Shown: piece by piece, positions 32,926-44,128 of the stretch
Layout: each line of letters starts with the position of its first letter
Numbering within the stretch: position 1 is the stretch's first letter
Assembly (NCBI GenBank): GCA_030280995.1
Contig: JASXTE010000005.1
Coordinates: forward strand, 31,199,501 to 31,263,500
Reading direction: 5' to 3'
Length of the DNA stretch: 64,000 nt
Origin: Hemileia vastatrix
Lineage: Eukaryota > Basidiomycota > Pucciniomycetes > Pucciniales > Zaghouaniaceae
The notes under the pieces: model-generated
What the model was told of the DNA's origin: nothing
Databases searched by the model: none
The model's input: only the letters and a program-made list of their open reading frames with translations
Position numbers and translations under genes: made by a program

Positions 32926-33557
32926 TGAAAGTAATTGTTTCCACCTTGAGCAGGTTTCTGGCTCAAAGGAATAGCAGTACCATCAACAAAACCAATACAT
33001 CCTGGGAAGCCCTCTGCTTGCATAACCTGAGATGATTCAAGTCGCTCTTCTTTTGTTGGCCAGGTGAGAAGTTGAGATTACAAGGAGTTGATGGCAGTGA
33101 TACATTGTTTGGTATAAGTGTTAACTGAACCATACCCTAAATCAAAGACATTTTCTAAACATTTCAAAGTGGCTCCATTACCATTTGAACCCAAAAGACA
33201 TAGTGTGATGGCCAATTGAATTGAAGGATGCTGTTGTTCTTTTTGAGAATTATTGTGAAATATGGGATGATCCTGAATAAGCTCAAGCAATTTAAGGAAA
33301 CATTCCTGAGAAGTCCTGAACAGCTGTCTAAAACTGGGTGTAGATAGTTTAAGAATTGTTTGGATGGTGTACTTGGGGGCATGAAGTACTTGAGGCTTTC
33401 TGGGAAGAAGGTAACGTTTCGTGGCCATTTTTGATAAAAAGACAAAATCTTCTTCTAGATCACAATCAGAATCACAATCAGAGTCCAAGAGCAGTTCAAG
33501 AGCCATGAAAGTCATTGCTTTATGTAATTTATCACAATTTGAAAGTGAGGAAGGCAT
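32926..33557 (-). pseudogene. Transposase 5' fragment in H3
   Basis: It matches exon 1 of the H2 transposase from MPSSLSNCDKLHK to GGNNYF and is then cut; exon 2, with two of the three catalytic residues, is absent. There is a nonsense change at about 33078, where GAA became TAA. The acidic D/S stretch is slightly expanded. Confidence 0.88.
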
Positions 33558-33830
33558 AACTCTTATATGATATGATATGAAGATGTAAGTGATGTACGAT
33601 ATTTTGAGTTATGAAGTGTTATGCTGCGGAGTGCTGCGTATGAATGGGATGATGCTGACAAATCAGTGAAATGGGACTTGATGGTGAAATCAGCACTTTT
33701 GGTTGAGAAAGTGCAGATTTGAGTGAAATAAGTGACTTATTTCATTTTGAAATCCACCAGTATTGGGGCTAGTGTGTTTTGGAAATCCGCACTTATTTAA
33801 GTGCGGATTTGCCAGAACTGACACCCCCTA

Positions 33831-34329
33831 TTATTTATTTTTGATGGATTATCCCTATTACTACAGGATTTCGGCAGGTGATATAATTCTAATTATGTTA
33901 CTGGAAACTCTTATTTTGATGGACAGGTCTATTAGCTGGAATGAGGTTTCATTAACTGTGTATAGAGCTGGTAAATCAAGGGGTTCATTGGGGAAGTTAT
34001 TGTGTATAAAAGGAGGGGGTTTTGGTCTTGCTTTCTACACTCTTTATCATTACAATTCAAATATATAAACAATACAATTACAATACATATCAATAGCACT
34101 TATAAAGTCTTTGAATAGTATCTGAATTATTACATCTATTTTTCTACCAACTATAAGATTTTAACCCATTTATATTTAATGAAATTAAAATTACTGGGAC
34201 CCTTATATTGAGTTATACTTTAATACTTATTAGATTAGTACTACAATATTCATATAGGACCATTAAAATCTTCTAGACAGCTGACCATTTAAGCTAGTTT
34301 ATGTCTCTGTACTTGACCTCAGCCTGACA
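33831..34329 (+). repeat. 5' LTR of element C, second segment
   Basis: It continues the LTR after H3 and includes TATAAAAGGAGGGGG (about 34005), a likely TATA box for the element's transcript. It ends CAGCCTGACA at 34329. It matches 42070-42245 plus 59141-59475. Confidence 0.85.
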
Positions 34330-34928
34330 ATTGGGGACCTTTCCTAAAGAATTCTGTTGGTTATCTTCCAGTAAGTAAAAATTAAAAAAGAGGCTACAAG
34401 TAAATAAAATATTTATAGAAACATTTGGATCATTACAACAGTTTTGGGTCACTTATATAAAGATTTCAGAAAAAGAAGCCCTGTTATATAATAAAATTGT
34501 GATATTGAATTAACAATTTGACCACTAATTTAACATAAAAATTGTTATTAGTGGGAGTCTGTCAATAGACCAATTAATTTTGTGATCTTTGCAGATAATA
34601 AACCAGTTAATAAAAACTGATTAATTGTTTTCTTTTAACAAGACTATTAATCCCTTTTTATTGGTTTTCAAAATTCATTTAATATTTAGAAAGAATCTTA
34701 CTGACAGATTTTCTTTTTTAAATATAAAAACACAGCTACATATTTTAGACCAGTGAAACCAGGTGACCACATAAAAGCATATTTGACTTTTGGAACTTAT
34801 AAATCCACTTAATACCTACAAAATAAGCAATAAAATTGTCTTCAGTGGTATTGATTAATACTGATAAAACTCCTTTTGAAATTTTAATATCTCAAATTTC
34901 AATTCTTTGATTTAAATTTCACGTAAAA
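34330..34928 (+). other. Leader of element C
   Basis: It begins at the primer-binding-site position (ATTGGGGACCTTTCC) and is non-coding up to the gag start near 34929. It contains GTAAGTAAAA soon after the start and lacks the long TTGAC/GTCC repeat array of element D. Confidence 0.6.
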
Positions 34929-37649
34929 ATGTGTGACAACAATGATATTGTGAGTAATATGCAAAACCTTATAAATTATGACTTAGAGCTGAAAGACCTT
35001 TTACTGGAAATTTAAATGGAGGGCCAGGATTCTCCCACAAACAGAAACACTCCTCAGATGTCCCTGGAGGAAATAGAAAAACTTTTAAAACAAGTATCAA
35101 TAAGGAAAACAAGAAATACTTTACAAGTTAAAATTCACTCCCTATGCACTCTACTAAATATCCTAACAATAAGAGTCAACAACATTGTAGACCAGATAAG
35201 CAATCTGGAGAAAAGAGAAGCTCAGGGTTTTGTAGAAGTCAATCAAGCTCTAGTGGAAATAAAGTCTCAACCAACAACATTTGCACCCAACAATTTCACA
35301 GCCACACCTCCATCCCAAGAGGACCAAAATATTACTGTAAGCAAATGGAAATGGGACTGTTATGCCCAAAACTACAACAACCCTCCTCAACAGTGGGGCT
35401 CCAGCAGTCACCCTTACGGGGGAAAGCCAAGGAGGAGCAGGGAAAATGGATTAAGGCCTTGGTAAGTCATCCATCTTCTCAGGACCAATTATATAATCCT
35501 AAGAATGAATTACTTATAAGTAATGAGATTGATAGAGATTTACTGGATATAATTGATTAAGATTTAAAAAATTATTCATTTGAAAATAACATGTTAAACA
35601 TGTCTTTAAATGATGACAATGTACATAGTTTTATTAATCACCAAGATAATACTATTGATATTAAAATGGAACCAAATGAAGGAAATCTTGAGCCTGATGA
35701 TGAGTCTTTCAGAATTTTACACAGAGAAAATTGAATATTTTTTAAAGAAAAATTCAATGGAATCAAAAATCATTAGCAAATTATTATTAAGAATTTAAAA
35801 ATTAGAAGAATTCTCTAGAGAGTCAAACAATAATACAGAAAGTGTATTATTAAACCTCACACAATCATTGAGTACAACAGCCAATAGGTTAAAAATTATT
35901 GAGAATTTAAATAATGAATTAATCAATGAAAACAAAAGATTAAACACTGAGATTAAAAATTTAGAAAATAAATTAGAACATTCTCAGAATATTATGGCTA
36001 CCATAGAGAGACGTGTAAAATTGTCTTTTTCAAATGTAAATGATACCTTGACTCATGTACCTGTAATAAAAGATAGGTTACAAAAAGTAGAACTTGAAGT
36101 AGCTAACATTTTGAAAAATACTGAAAAAATAAAAGATAATACCTCTTATGTAGAAAGAGTACCAGTTTTCATGAAACACTCTGATGATAAACCAATGATT
36201 GAACATGAGCATAGTGTCATGGGCTCTGAGAATATAAAATCAGTAAAAGATGAAACAAATGATCATATTTCTAGAGTAAGTGAATTACTCAATATTCCTC
36301 AGGTTAAGGAAACAAAAACTAACCAAAAGAACTGGCCTAAGTTAGATCAGTACCCTTCTTTTGACGGGGATTCAAAATCTGATTGGAAACAATTCATACA
36401 AAGAATTGATAACTTAAAATTTTCATATAAATTACCTGATGAAGAAATTACTTCAAAGTTAATATCTTTATTTACAGATGTGGCCTTATTATGGTTTGAA
36501 TCTGTATTGAGTGAGGGAATTAATTACTCCTGGAATGAATGGAAGGCACTAATTGAAAGGCAATTTGGTGGCCTAAAATTTAGAATCACTCAACAAAGAT
36601 TGTATGAGAAATGCAGATATAATCCAAATGCTGGAGATAAACCCATGGTATTTTTAATGAATTTAATAAAAATCATGAAAGACATGGATCCAAAAATGGA
36701 TTATGAAGAGTGGAAAGAAAAGATAATATACAAGTTACCTATATCAGTTAGAGACATTATTGTAGCTAGAACTGAAACCATCAGAGATACCTCTGGGTTC
36801 ATTAATATATGTAATGAAATATTATTAAACCACAAATATGAAACCAAGTATATTAATTACAGACAAAGTGTTGACGTGGTAAAACCTACTACAAGTAAAT
36901 TACCAGTGGAGAAGAAAAAACCTTCAGCTCCCCTTGTCCCTAAAAGACAGGAGAATAACACTTGTTATAAATGTAATGAACCTTGGGTTAAAGGTCACAC
37001 GTGTAAGAAAATAATAAATGTTATTGAAACCTCCCAGAATTCTGAACCAAGTAATCATGAAGATGAAAATATGGAATCCAGTGAGGATTGTAAAAGTAAC
37101 ATATCTTACAGTGATGATGAAAATGAGATATTTGTATTAGAACAGAATATAATGTTCCTGAATGATGCTATACCTTATACAGATACATCTTTAACTTCCA
37201 TTGAAGAAGCTGAAATAATTAAAGATGTATCTCATGATACTTACAAAATAACACCTATTAGAGCTCCTGTTATTATATGTGGAAAAGAAATGAATTCCAT
37301 TCTTGACACTGGGGCTGCAGGTAGTGTAGTTTCTATTAACACATTAATGAAACTTGATCTTAAGTATCAAGAAAAACTTGAACCTGTTCAGACAAAGAAC
37401 TGGAGGGGTTTTGGTTCAGTATTAAATCCAATTGGCAAATACAAAACTGCTGTATTCTTTAAATATAATAATGGATATGTAAGAGCAGTTTGTGAATTTG
37501 TAGTAATGGATAATAATAATTTTAGTGATTGGTTTATTATTGGCAATGATTTATCGACAAAATTTGGCATTAAACTAGATCCTGCAAATAGTTGTTTCAC
37601 CATAGGAGTGAATGGTAAGAGAAAATTAAGTGTATGCCATTTCTCCTAG
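34929..37649 (+). pseudogene. gag-protease region of element C
   Basis: The gag start MCDNNDIV (34929) is followed after 28 codons by a TAA, then MEGQDSPTNR at 35016. Breaks occur at about 35465 and 35560-35870. From 35868 to 37649 a 593-codon frame is intact: coiled coil, capsid-like NWPKLDQYPSFDGDSKSDW, zinc knuckle CYKCNEPWVKGHTC, and protease ILDTGAAGSVVS. It is homologous to A and D gag but clearly diverged. Confidence 0.85.
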
Positions 37650-40600
37650 AGAAGAACAACTGCAAGGTGGAAGAGCCACCTCTGAAGTGGTAGAATTAGA
37701 AAATGAAATCAAAATACCTCTTTCAGTCCTTAACTCTCAAAAATTGAAGAAAAAATATTTTGAGATTGATTAAATCATATCCTATGGCATTCTCTCATGG
37801 TTCAAATGAACTAGGATTAGTCAAAGACCATGAGATAAAAATCTCTTTAAGTTGTGATTTGAGTAATATTCCTGGAAGCTTGAAAAAGAAACCTTTCCCA
37901 GCTTCTCCTGCAAAAAGGAAAGACATTGAAGACAACATTAAAATGTTGTTAGAAATGGGTATTGTTGAAAAAGTGGACACAACACCTAAGTATTGTATTA
38001 TTTCACCAGTTTTGATCTCTTATGAAAAAGATAAGGCAAGATTGTGTGGTAATTACAGAGCTCTGAATACATTCACTGTAGATGATATTTACCCTCTACC
38101 AAGGATAGCTTCTATCCATGCTACCTTACAAGGAGAGAAATATATTTCCTGTCTGGATGGAAACAAAGGTTACCACCAGATTCCTGTGGAATGAATTATT
38201 AGAATTACTTACTTATAACCACACACATGGGACTATCTAAATATGTGAGAATGCCTTTTTTCCCAAAGAATGCACCTCCAGTCTTCCGAAAATTGATGGG
38301 TAGTGTTTTTCATCAGAAAATGGTTGAAGGATGGCTGTTAGCTTATATTGATGACATCAAAATGTTTTCAAAAACATATGATGAGCATTTAAATCACCTG
38401 AAGAGAGCCTTTCAAAAGATGGATGAAATTATTATTACAATTGCATTAAATAAATGTAAGTTTGGGTTTCAATCCTTGAAAGTACTTGGACATTTTGTAT
38501 CTGGATTACAAATTTGTGTTGACCAGAACAAAATGGCAGCAATAATAAATATTAGTATACCTGAGAATTTGAAAGATGTTCAAAGTTTTTTAGGTATGTG
38601 TGGATATTATAGGCATTATATAAAAAACTACCAATCCATTGCAGCCCCTTCAACAACATTAATCAGGAAAAATGAGGCTTTCATTTGGAATAATGAAAGA
38701 CAACACAACTTTGATAAATTGAAGTAATTTTTAATGTCAGCTCCAATATTGGGACTTCCAGATTTTAACCTCCCTTTTATCTTGTATACTGATGCAAGCT
38801 TCACAGGGTTAGGTGTTTCTTTACAGCAGAAACAGATAATAAATGGGAAATTATCTGAAGTAGTTATCTGTTATATATTCAGAACCTTAAGAAAGACAGA
38901 ATTAAGGTATGGTACAACCCAACTTGAATGTTTAGCCATTGTGTAGGCCTTGGAGAAACTTCATTACTATCTGGAAGACCAGAAGTTTGAATTAGTAACA
39001 GATTGCAGTGCAGTAAAATTATTACTAAACATGAAAACACCTAATAGGCGCATGTTTAGATGGCAACTAGCTGTACAAGAGTACAGAGGAAAAATGACAA
39101 AAACTCATAGAGCAGGAACATTGCATTCAAATGTGGATTTATTATCCAGAAGCCCTTTTCCAAATGATACTGACAACCCAGCTTATGTACCTGAAAATGA
39201 GGTTATATATATATTTGGGATTTATATAGTGGATTTAGAGGAAGAATTTATGCAAACTATATTAGAAAATTATTCATCTGATAAAGATTTGTCTAAATTA
39301 TCTACCATTTTAAATGATATAACTAATGCCTCTATGAGTGCATTAATTAAAATCTTGCCTCAAAAGTATAAAAATGTGTTGGAAAAAGGTAAAATATCAA
39401 TTGAAGATGGATATATATATTACAGGAAAAATCTAAGTAATGTAATAGTAATACCACTTTCTATGAAAGAGTTAATGTTGAGTACTTGTCATGATGATAT
39501 CTTAGCTGGTCATTTTGATTTTAACAAAACATTAACCAGAGTTAAAAATATAGCCTGGTGGATAAACATGAAAGAAGATGTACAAAAATACATTGAAACA
39601 TGTGATTCTTGTCAGAAATCTAAAAGATTAACTGGGAAGAGAGCTGGGTTGTTCCAACAAATAGAGCATCCAAAAGCTCCATGGGAAATTATAAACATGG
39701 ATATTTTCACTGGCTTTCCATTAGCAGGAAAAGAAAGTTTCAATTTTTGCTGGGTAATTGTAGATAGATTAACAAAAATGTGTAAATTTATCCCTAACCA
39801 TAAAGAGGTATCTGAAAAATACTTGGCATTACTATGGTGGACTCAAATGATGAATACTGCTGGGTTTCCCAAAGCCATAGTTTCTGAAAGAGACCCTAAT
39901 TTTACTTCAGAGTTCTGGACATCTTTGATGGAAGTATCAGGTTGTCAATTGAAATTGTCTACAGCACACCATCCACAAACTGATGGGCTGGCTGAAAGAA
40001 TTATACAGACTCTTGAAGACATGATCAGAAGATATTGTGTCTTTGGATTGGAATACAAAGACAATGAGAAATTTGAACATGACTGGGTAACATTAATTCC
40101 TGGCCTTGAATTTGTTTATAATAGCACAACTCATTCTGTAACAGAGAAAAAACCATTTGAACTCTGGCTGGGATATGTACTAAATACCCCAGTAAATCAT
40201 TTAAATAAATTACCAAGGTTAGATATACACCCTGGCACTAAATCCTTTCTTCATTTGCAATAAATGTGTAGAAAGAATGCAGAAGAATGCATCCAAAAAT
40301 TATTTGAATATGAAAAGAAAAGGTGGGATAAATCTCATAAAGAATTTAAATTCAAAAAAGGAGATGAAGTCCTAATTTCAACACTACATTTTAACTTACA
40401 AGGTAATGTTTAATTGAAGGATCCCTTTTTAGGACCTTTTTTAGTAAGCAAAATGTTTGGTAATAATTCTGTGGAAGTCATATTATATTCCCTATAAGAT
40501 AGAAAACATCTGGCTTTCCCTATCTCATTATTAAAACCTTACCATGCAAATGATCCTGACTTATTTCCAAAAAGAAGGGGAAGGCCTAAAAAGCAACCTG

Positions 40601-40779
40601 AAGAAATTGTGGAAAAAGCAGAGATTGAAAAAATACTCAAGAAAAGAATCCTTACTAAATAAAAAGGAACTGAGTATTTATTAATATTTAAGGGTAAATC
40701 AAATGAATTTGATAAATGGATACCTGAAAAAGAAATTTCAAATCTATCCTCCCTTCTTAAAAAAATTAAACAGAAATAA
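37650..40779 (+). pseudogene. pol region of element C
   Basis: It encodes RT (SCLDGNKGYHQ near 38150, YIDD near 38345), RNase H (LYTDASFTGLGVSL), integrase (CHDDILAGHF…CDSCQKSKRLTG; core NMDIFTG, SERDPNFTSEF, HHPQTDGLAERI) and a chromodomain-like tail (GTEYLLIFKGKSNEFDKWIP). Breaks: frameshift near 37650-37760, stops near 38192, 38726, 38944 and 40261, and several more in the tail. The integrase D in SERDP is kept. Non-functional as it stands. Confidence 0.85.
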
Positions 40780-40959
40780 ATTTCTGTTCAACCAGCTGAG
40801 GGGTTAAAAAACCAGTACTCATAATATTTTATTATGTTTCATTTCTTTAAAGAATTAATCTTTAATGCTTCAGAATTTTCTGAATACCTGAAAAATAACA
40901 TAAAATAAAAAAAAGTGTATAACTTATCATTTTTTTATTGTTTTTTTTGGGTGGGAAAG

Positions 40960-42245
40960 TGTCAGCCTGAATATCTTCAGGACTGAGTAAAAATTACTAA
41001 TAAGTTATGTTAAATACATGGACTATACATGGGAGCAATAAAATAGAGTACACAAATAGTATACATGAGTAAATTTATGATAATATACAAAATATGCCAT
41101 TATAACACCTTATATACACGCATATATCCACCTTTTATAACTCTTATGTACCTAATATTAAGTTTTAATATGTTAGGGTAGCCTTAAGTACCTTAAATAT
41201 AAGGCTACATAATTTTTAAGTAGACTTAAAGCTGTTGTTTTCATTATTTTATGTGTAAAGCAAGAAATGCGCTTTAAATCACTTAAAAGTTGACTATATG
41301 CGCTGTAAATTTAATAATATTAAAAATGTGCTTTGACAGATCAATTTGTCTTAATTAGAGCTATTGATTTGGCTACTCAAATGCATAAAAATAACATTTT
41401 TTAAATTTGGTGTTTTTTTATGCCAGAAATGGCTTCTGTGTACTGGCCAATTACTGCCTGCATTTTTCCCATGTGAATAGCTTCATTTTTAGTAAAGTTA
41501 AATTTTTCACACTATAATTACCCCACATTCTATGCACACTGTGGGGAAACACACTAAAATAGGCAACAGGCGCTTATTTATGTTATGGTGTTACCATACT
41601 ATGTACTTAGCTAGTCTCTCATCAGTATATAGTGTAGCCTCCGAATACATCGGAGACCTTTCCCTGGTTCTGCAAGGCATCATTCTCTACAATTTAGTGT
41701 CCTAGCTTAATTATAAATGCATTGACCCTCTTTATATGCACTAATTTCATTAATAACCTCAATCTTGGAGCTTTAATTCACTACCACGCTTAAATTCGCC
41801 TAAAATTAGTCAAGGATTTTCCCATGCAAGCGCCTGCCAAGGACTGCATGTAGTTACCCCACATCTCACACCCTTTTTTGGGTTTTTTTTGGTGGTTTCT
41901 CAGTCAATTTTTGTTATTTTTGAATGAGGATTTCACATAGTATGATGTCATGATTAGCCTCAACATTTCTACTGTTAATCCCCCTTATTATTGAGTAATA
42001 ATTAATCTTAATTTTCCCTTTTTTGAATCTTTATTTTAATATATAATACGCATATACTCTCTTTTTTGCTTATTCTTTATTTTTGATGGATTATCCCTAT
42101 TACTACAGGATTTCAGTGGGTGATATCATTCTAATTATGTTACTGGACACTCTTTATGTTGCTGGACACGTCTATTAGCTGGAATGAGGTGACATTAACT
42201 GTGTATAGAGAGCTGGTAAATCAAGGGGTTCATTGGGGAAGTTAT
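40960..42245 (+). repeat. 3' LTR of element C, first segment
   Basis: It starts TGTCAGCCTGAATATC after the purine-rich GGGTGGGAAAG (polypurine-tract position). It is interrupted by a 111-bp insert (41581-41691) and ends at 42245, where gypsy D inserted. The rest of the LTR is at 59141-59475. Confidence 0.87.
41581..41691. mobile_element. 111-bp TG…CA insertion with 5-bp target duplication (small solo-LTR-like)
   Basis: The insert starts TGTTATGGTGTTACC, ends CATTCTCTACA, and is flanked by ATTTA on both sides (41576-41580 and 41692-41696). The uninterrupted sequence is present in the 5' LTR of C (…GCGCTTATTTAGTGTCC… near 30020). TG…CA ends, a 5-bp duplication and ~110 bp length fit a solo LTR of a very small LTR element (TRIM/SMART-like). 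It has no coding capacity. Confidence 0.8.
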
Positions 42246-43069
42246 TGTCAGCCAGGCTACTAGACTTACCCAGTGAAATAAGTAATTATTTACTGGATGA
42301 AGCCGCACCTTATCATCTTTAATTATTATTTAATTATCATTTAGTTACATTAAAATTAGTTATAAATTAACTAGTTACAGAATGTTAAAATTAAATTAAT
42401 TAATTAAATAAATAAGTAAAATTAAAATTATAATTTTGTCCCTTATATTTTTCTCTAACACCGTGCTCAATTGACAGGTTGGGAAAAATAAAACTTTATA
42501 TTTAAAAAAATAAAATACAAAGATAAAATAAGATTTAAATATTCAAATAATATTAAATATATACAAAAAAATCAAATTTCTTATTTGGGATTGACATTTA
42601 CAGTAAATATTAAAAATATTGATGTATTTCTGACATACTCTGTAAATACATCTTTTTGACGCCTTCTTTTTGGAATAACTTTATTATTTGAAATACTCTT
42701 TCTGGAATGTTCTTTTTCTCTCTCTTTTCCTACTGTTTTTAGAATTTGATTTCCGTGCTTTGTCTCTCCTTTGCCTATAAAAGGCCTCTCTTTTTGTTGT
42801 CTTTTGATCATTCTATCTTACCAAACCATTTTATTACAACTATTAATCAAATAAACACTTATTCTTATATTCTATATCATTAGTATTTACAATAGCGTAA
42901 TTCTAATTTATAATTTATATTAATATTTTAATCCTACCTCTTTTATTGAGTAAAAACATTCATCTTTGAATTAAGAAATACGTACAAAATTGTTGAGAAT
43001 CCATTTAAGCCTTTTAAATCCTCGTAGAACTACGTACAAAATCTTCTAGACTAAAAGTATACCTTGACA
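42246..43069 (+). repeat. 5' LTR of element D
   Basis: It starts TGTCAGCCAGGCTACTAG and ends ACCTTGACA. TATA box CTATAAAAGGCC is at about 42775-42786, and AATAAACAC (about 42850) is a candidate polyadenylation signal. It is followed by ATTGGGAACCTTTCC, the primer-binding-site position. Confidence 0.9.
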
Positions 43070-44128
43070 ATTGGGAACCTTTCCGAAATACTGACGGTGC
43101 AACGTTACTTGAGGCGTAATCGAGAGGACCATCGGCGTAGAAGCACCTGTAAAGGACAAGTGGAGGCAAGAAAACGACGAACGTCATACGTCACGTGATA
43201 AAAGTTTTTGCTGCGAACGGGAATCGAACCGCGCTCCAAAACTTAAGTTCATATACTGACTAAAGATCGTATATATCGTGGTAATTATTGTGATTACTAT
43301 TTGTGGGTTACTCTTCACTCTTCATTTGCTACGTATTTCCTTTTACTCAGCACTCTGTAAGTGGCATTAATTTGCTCATTTTGCAGGGGGAGGTGTCTGG
43401 TAATTGGAATTTAATTTTATTATTATATTTTTTTTTTATTTTTCCTGGTTGACCATAATAGAGCAATAACTGTTCTTAGTCCCAGAGGTAATAAAATAAT
43501 TATATATTAATACTAATTATTATCATTTTTCAGTTGACAATTGTCCTGATTAATTTGAATTTTAATTGTTCCAGTTGACAAACTGTCCTGACAATAAAAT
43601 ATTTTATTAAATAAAATAATTATTATAATTTTTCAGTTGACATTTGTCCTGATTAATTAATTGTTCCAGTTGACAAATTGTCCTGACAATTATATTTTTT
43701 TTTAATAAATAATTAACATTTCATTACTTCAGTTGACTTTGAGTCCTGGTAATCCAATAAATCTTTTTAAGTAATAAAATTCATATTTAAATTACTTCAG
43801 TTGACATTAAGTCCTGGTAGTTAATTAATCAGTTAAAATAATTTTTATTAATAAAGATTCATATTTGATTATTTCAGTTGACAATAAATCCTGGTAATAA
43901 ATTAGTTGATTTAAATCCTGAAAATAAAAATTAATAGATCTTCTAATTTATTTCTACAGTTGATTGCATTATCCTGGTTTTAAATTTTTTTTTATTAATT
44001 TTATTTAAGTTGATTTTTATCCTAATAAGATTTTTTTTTTATTTTTATTTTATTTCTGTTAAATAAAAATTAAAAATAAAAGACTAATTAATTTTGTCTC
44101 TTTTCCTTCATTTCAGTAGAATCTTAAA
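43070..44128 (+). other. Leader of element D with tRNA-like segment and TTGAC repeat array
   Basis: Non-coding. On the minus strand 43206-43275 contains GGTTCGATTCC (43230-43220), a perfect RNA polymerase III B-box match, followed by …CGTTCGCAGCA. From 43531 to about 44020 there are nine or so copies of a motif: pyrimidines, CAG, TTGACA, a few bases, GTCCTG(G). The copies start at 43531, 43572, 43634, 43667, 43730, 43798, 43875 and 43957, with a weaker one near 44010. The leader ends TTTCAGTAGAATC just before the gag ATG. Confidence 0.75.

Larger units (their letters stand above)
30398..33830. mobile_element. PIF/Harbinger copy H3, mosaic and deleted
   Basis: Both ends are H1/H2-type TIRs (GGGGGTGTCAGTTCTGG), with a TTA target duplication (30395-30397 and 33831-33833). 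The empty site is visible in the 3' LTR of C near 42066. The ends and the transposase fragment are H2-like. The interior from about 30590 to 32925 is closely similar to HB (the 23970-24190 region, oxygenase 3' half, 155-nt block, 93-bp repeats). There is no SANT gene. Confidence 0.88.
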
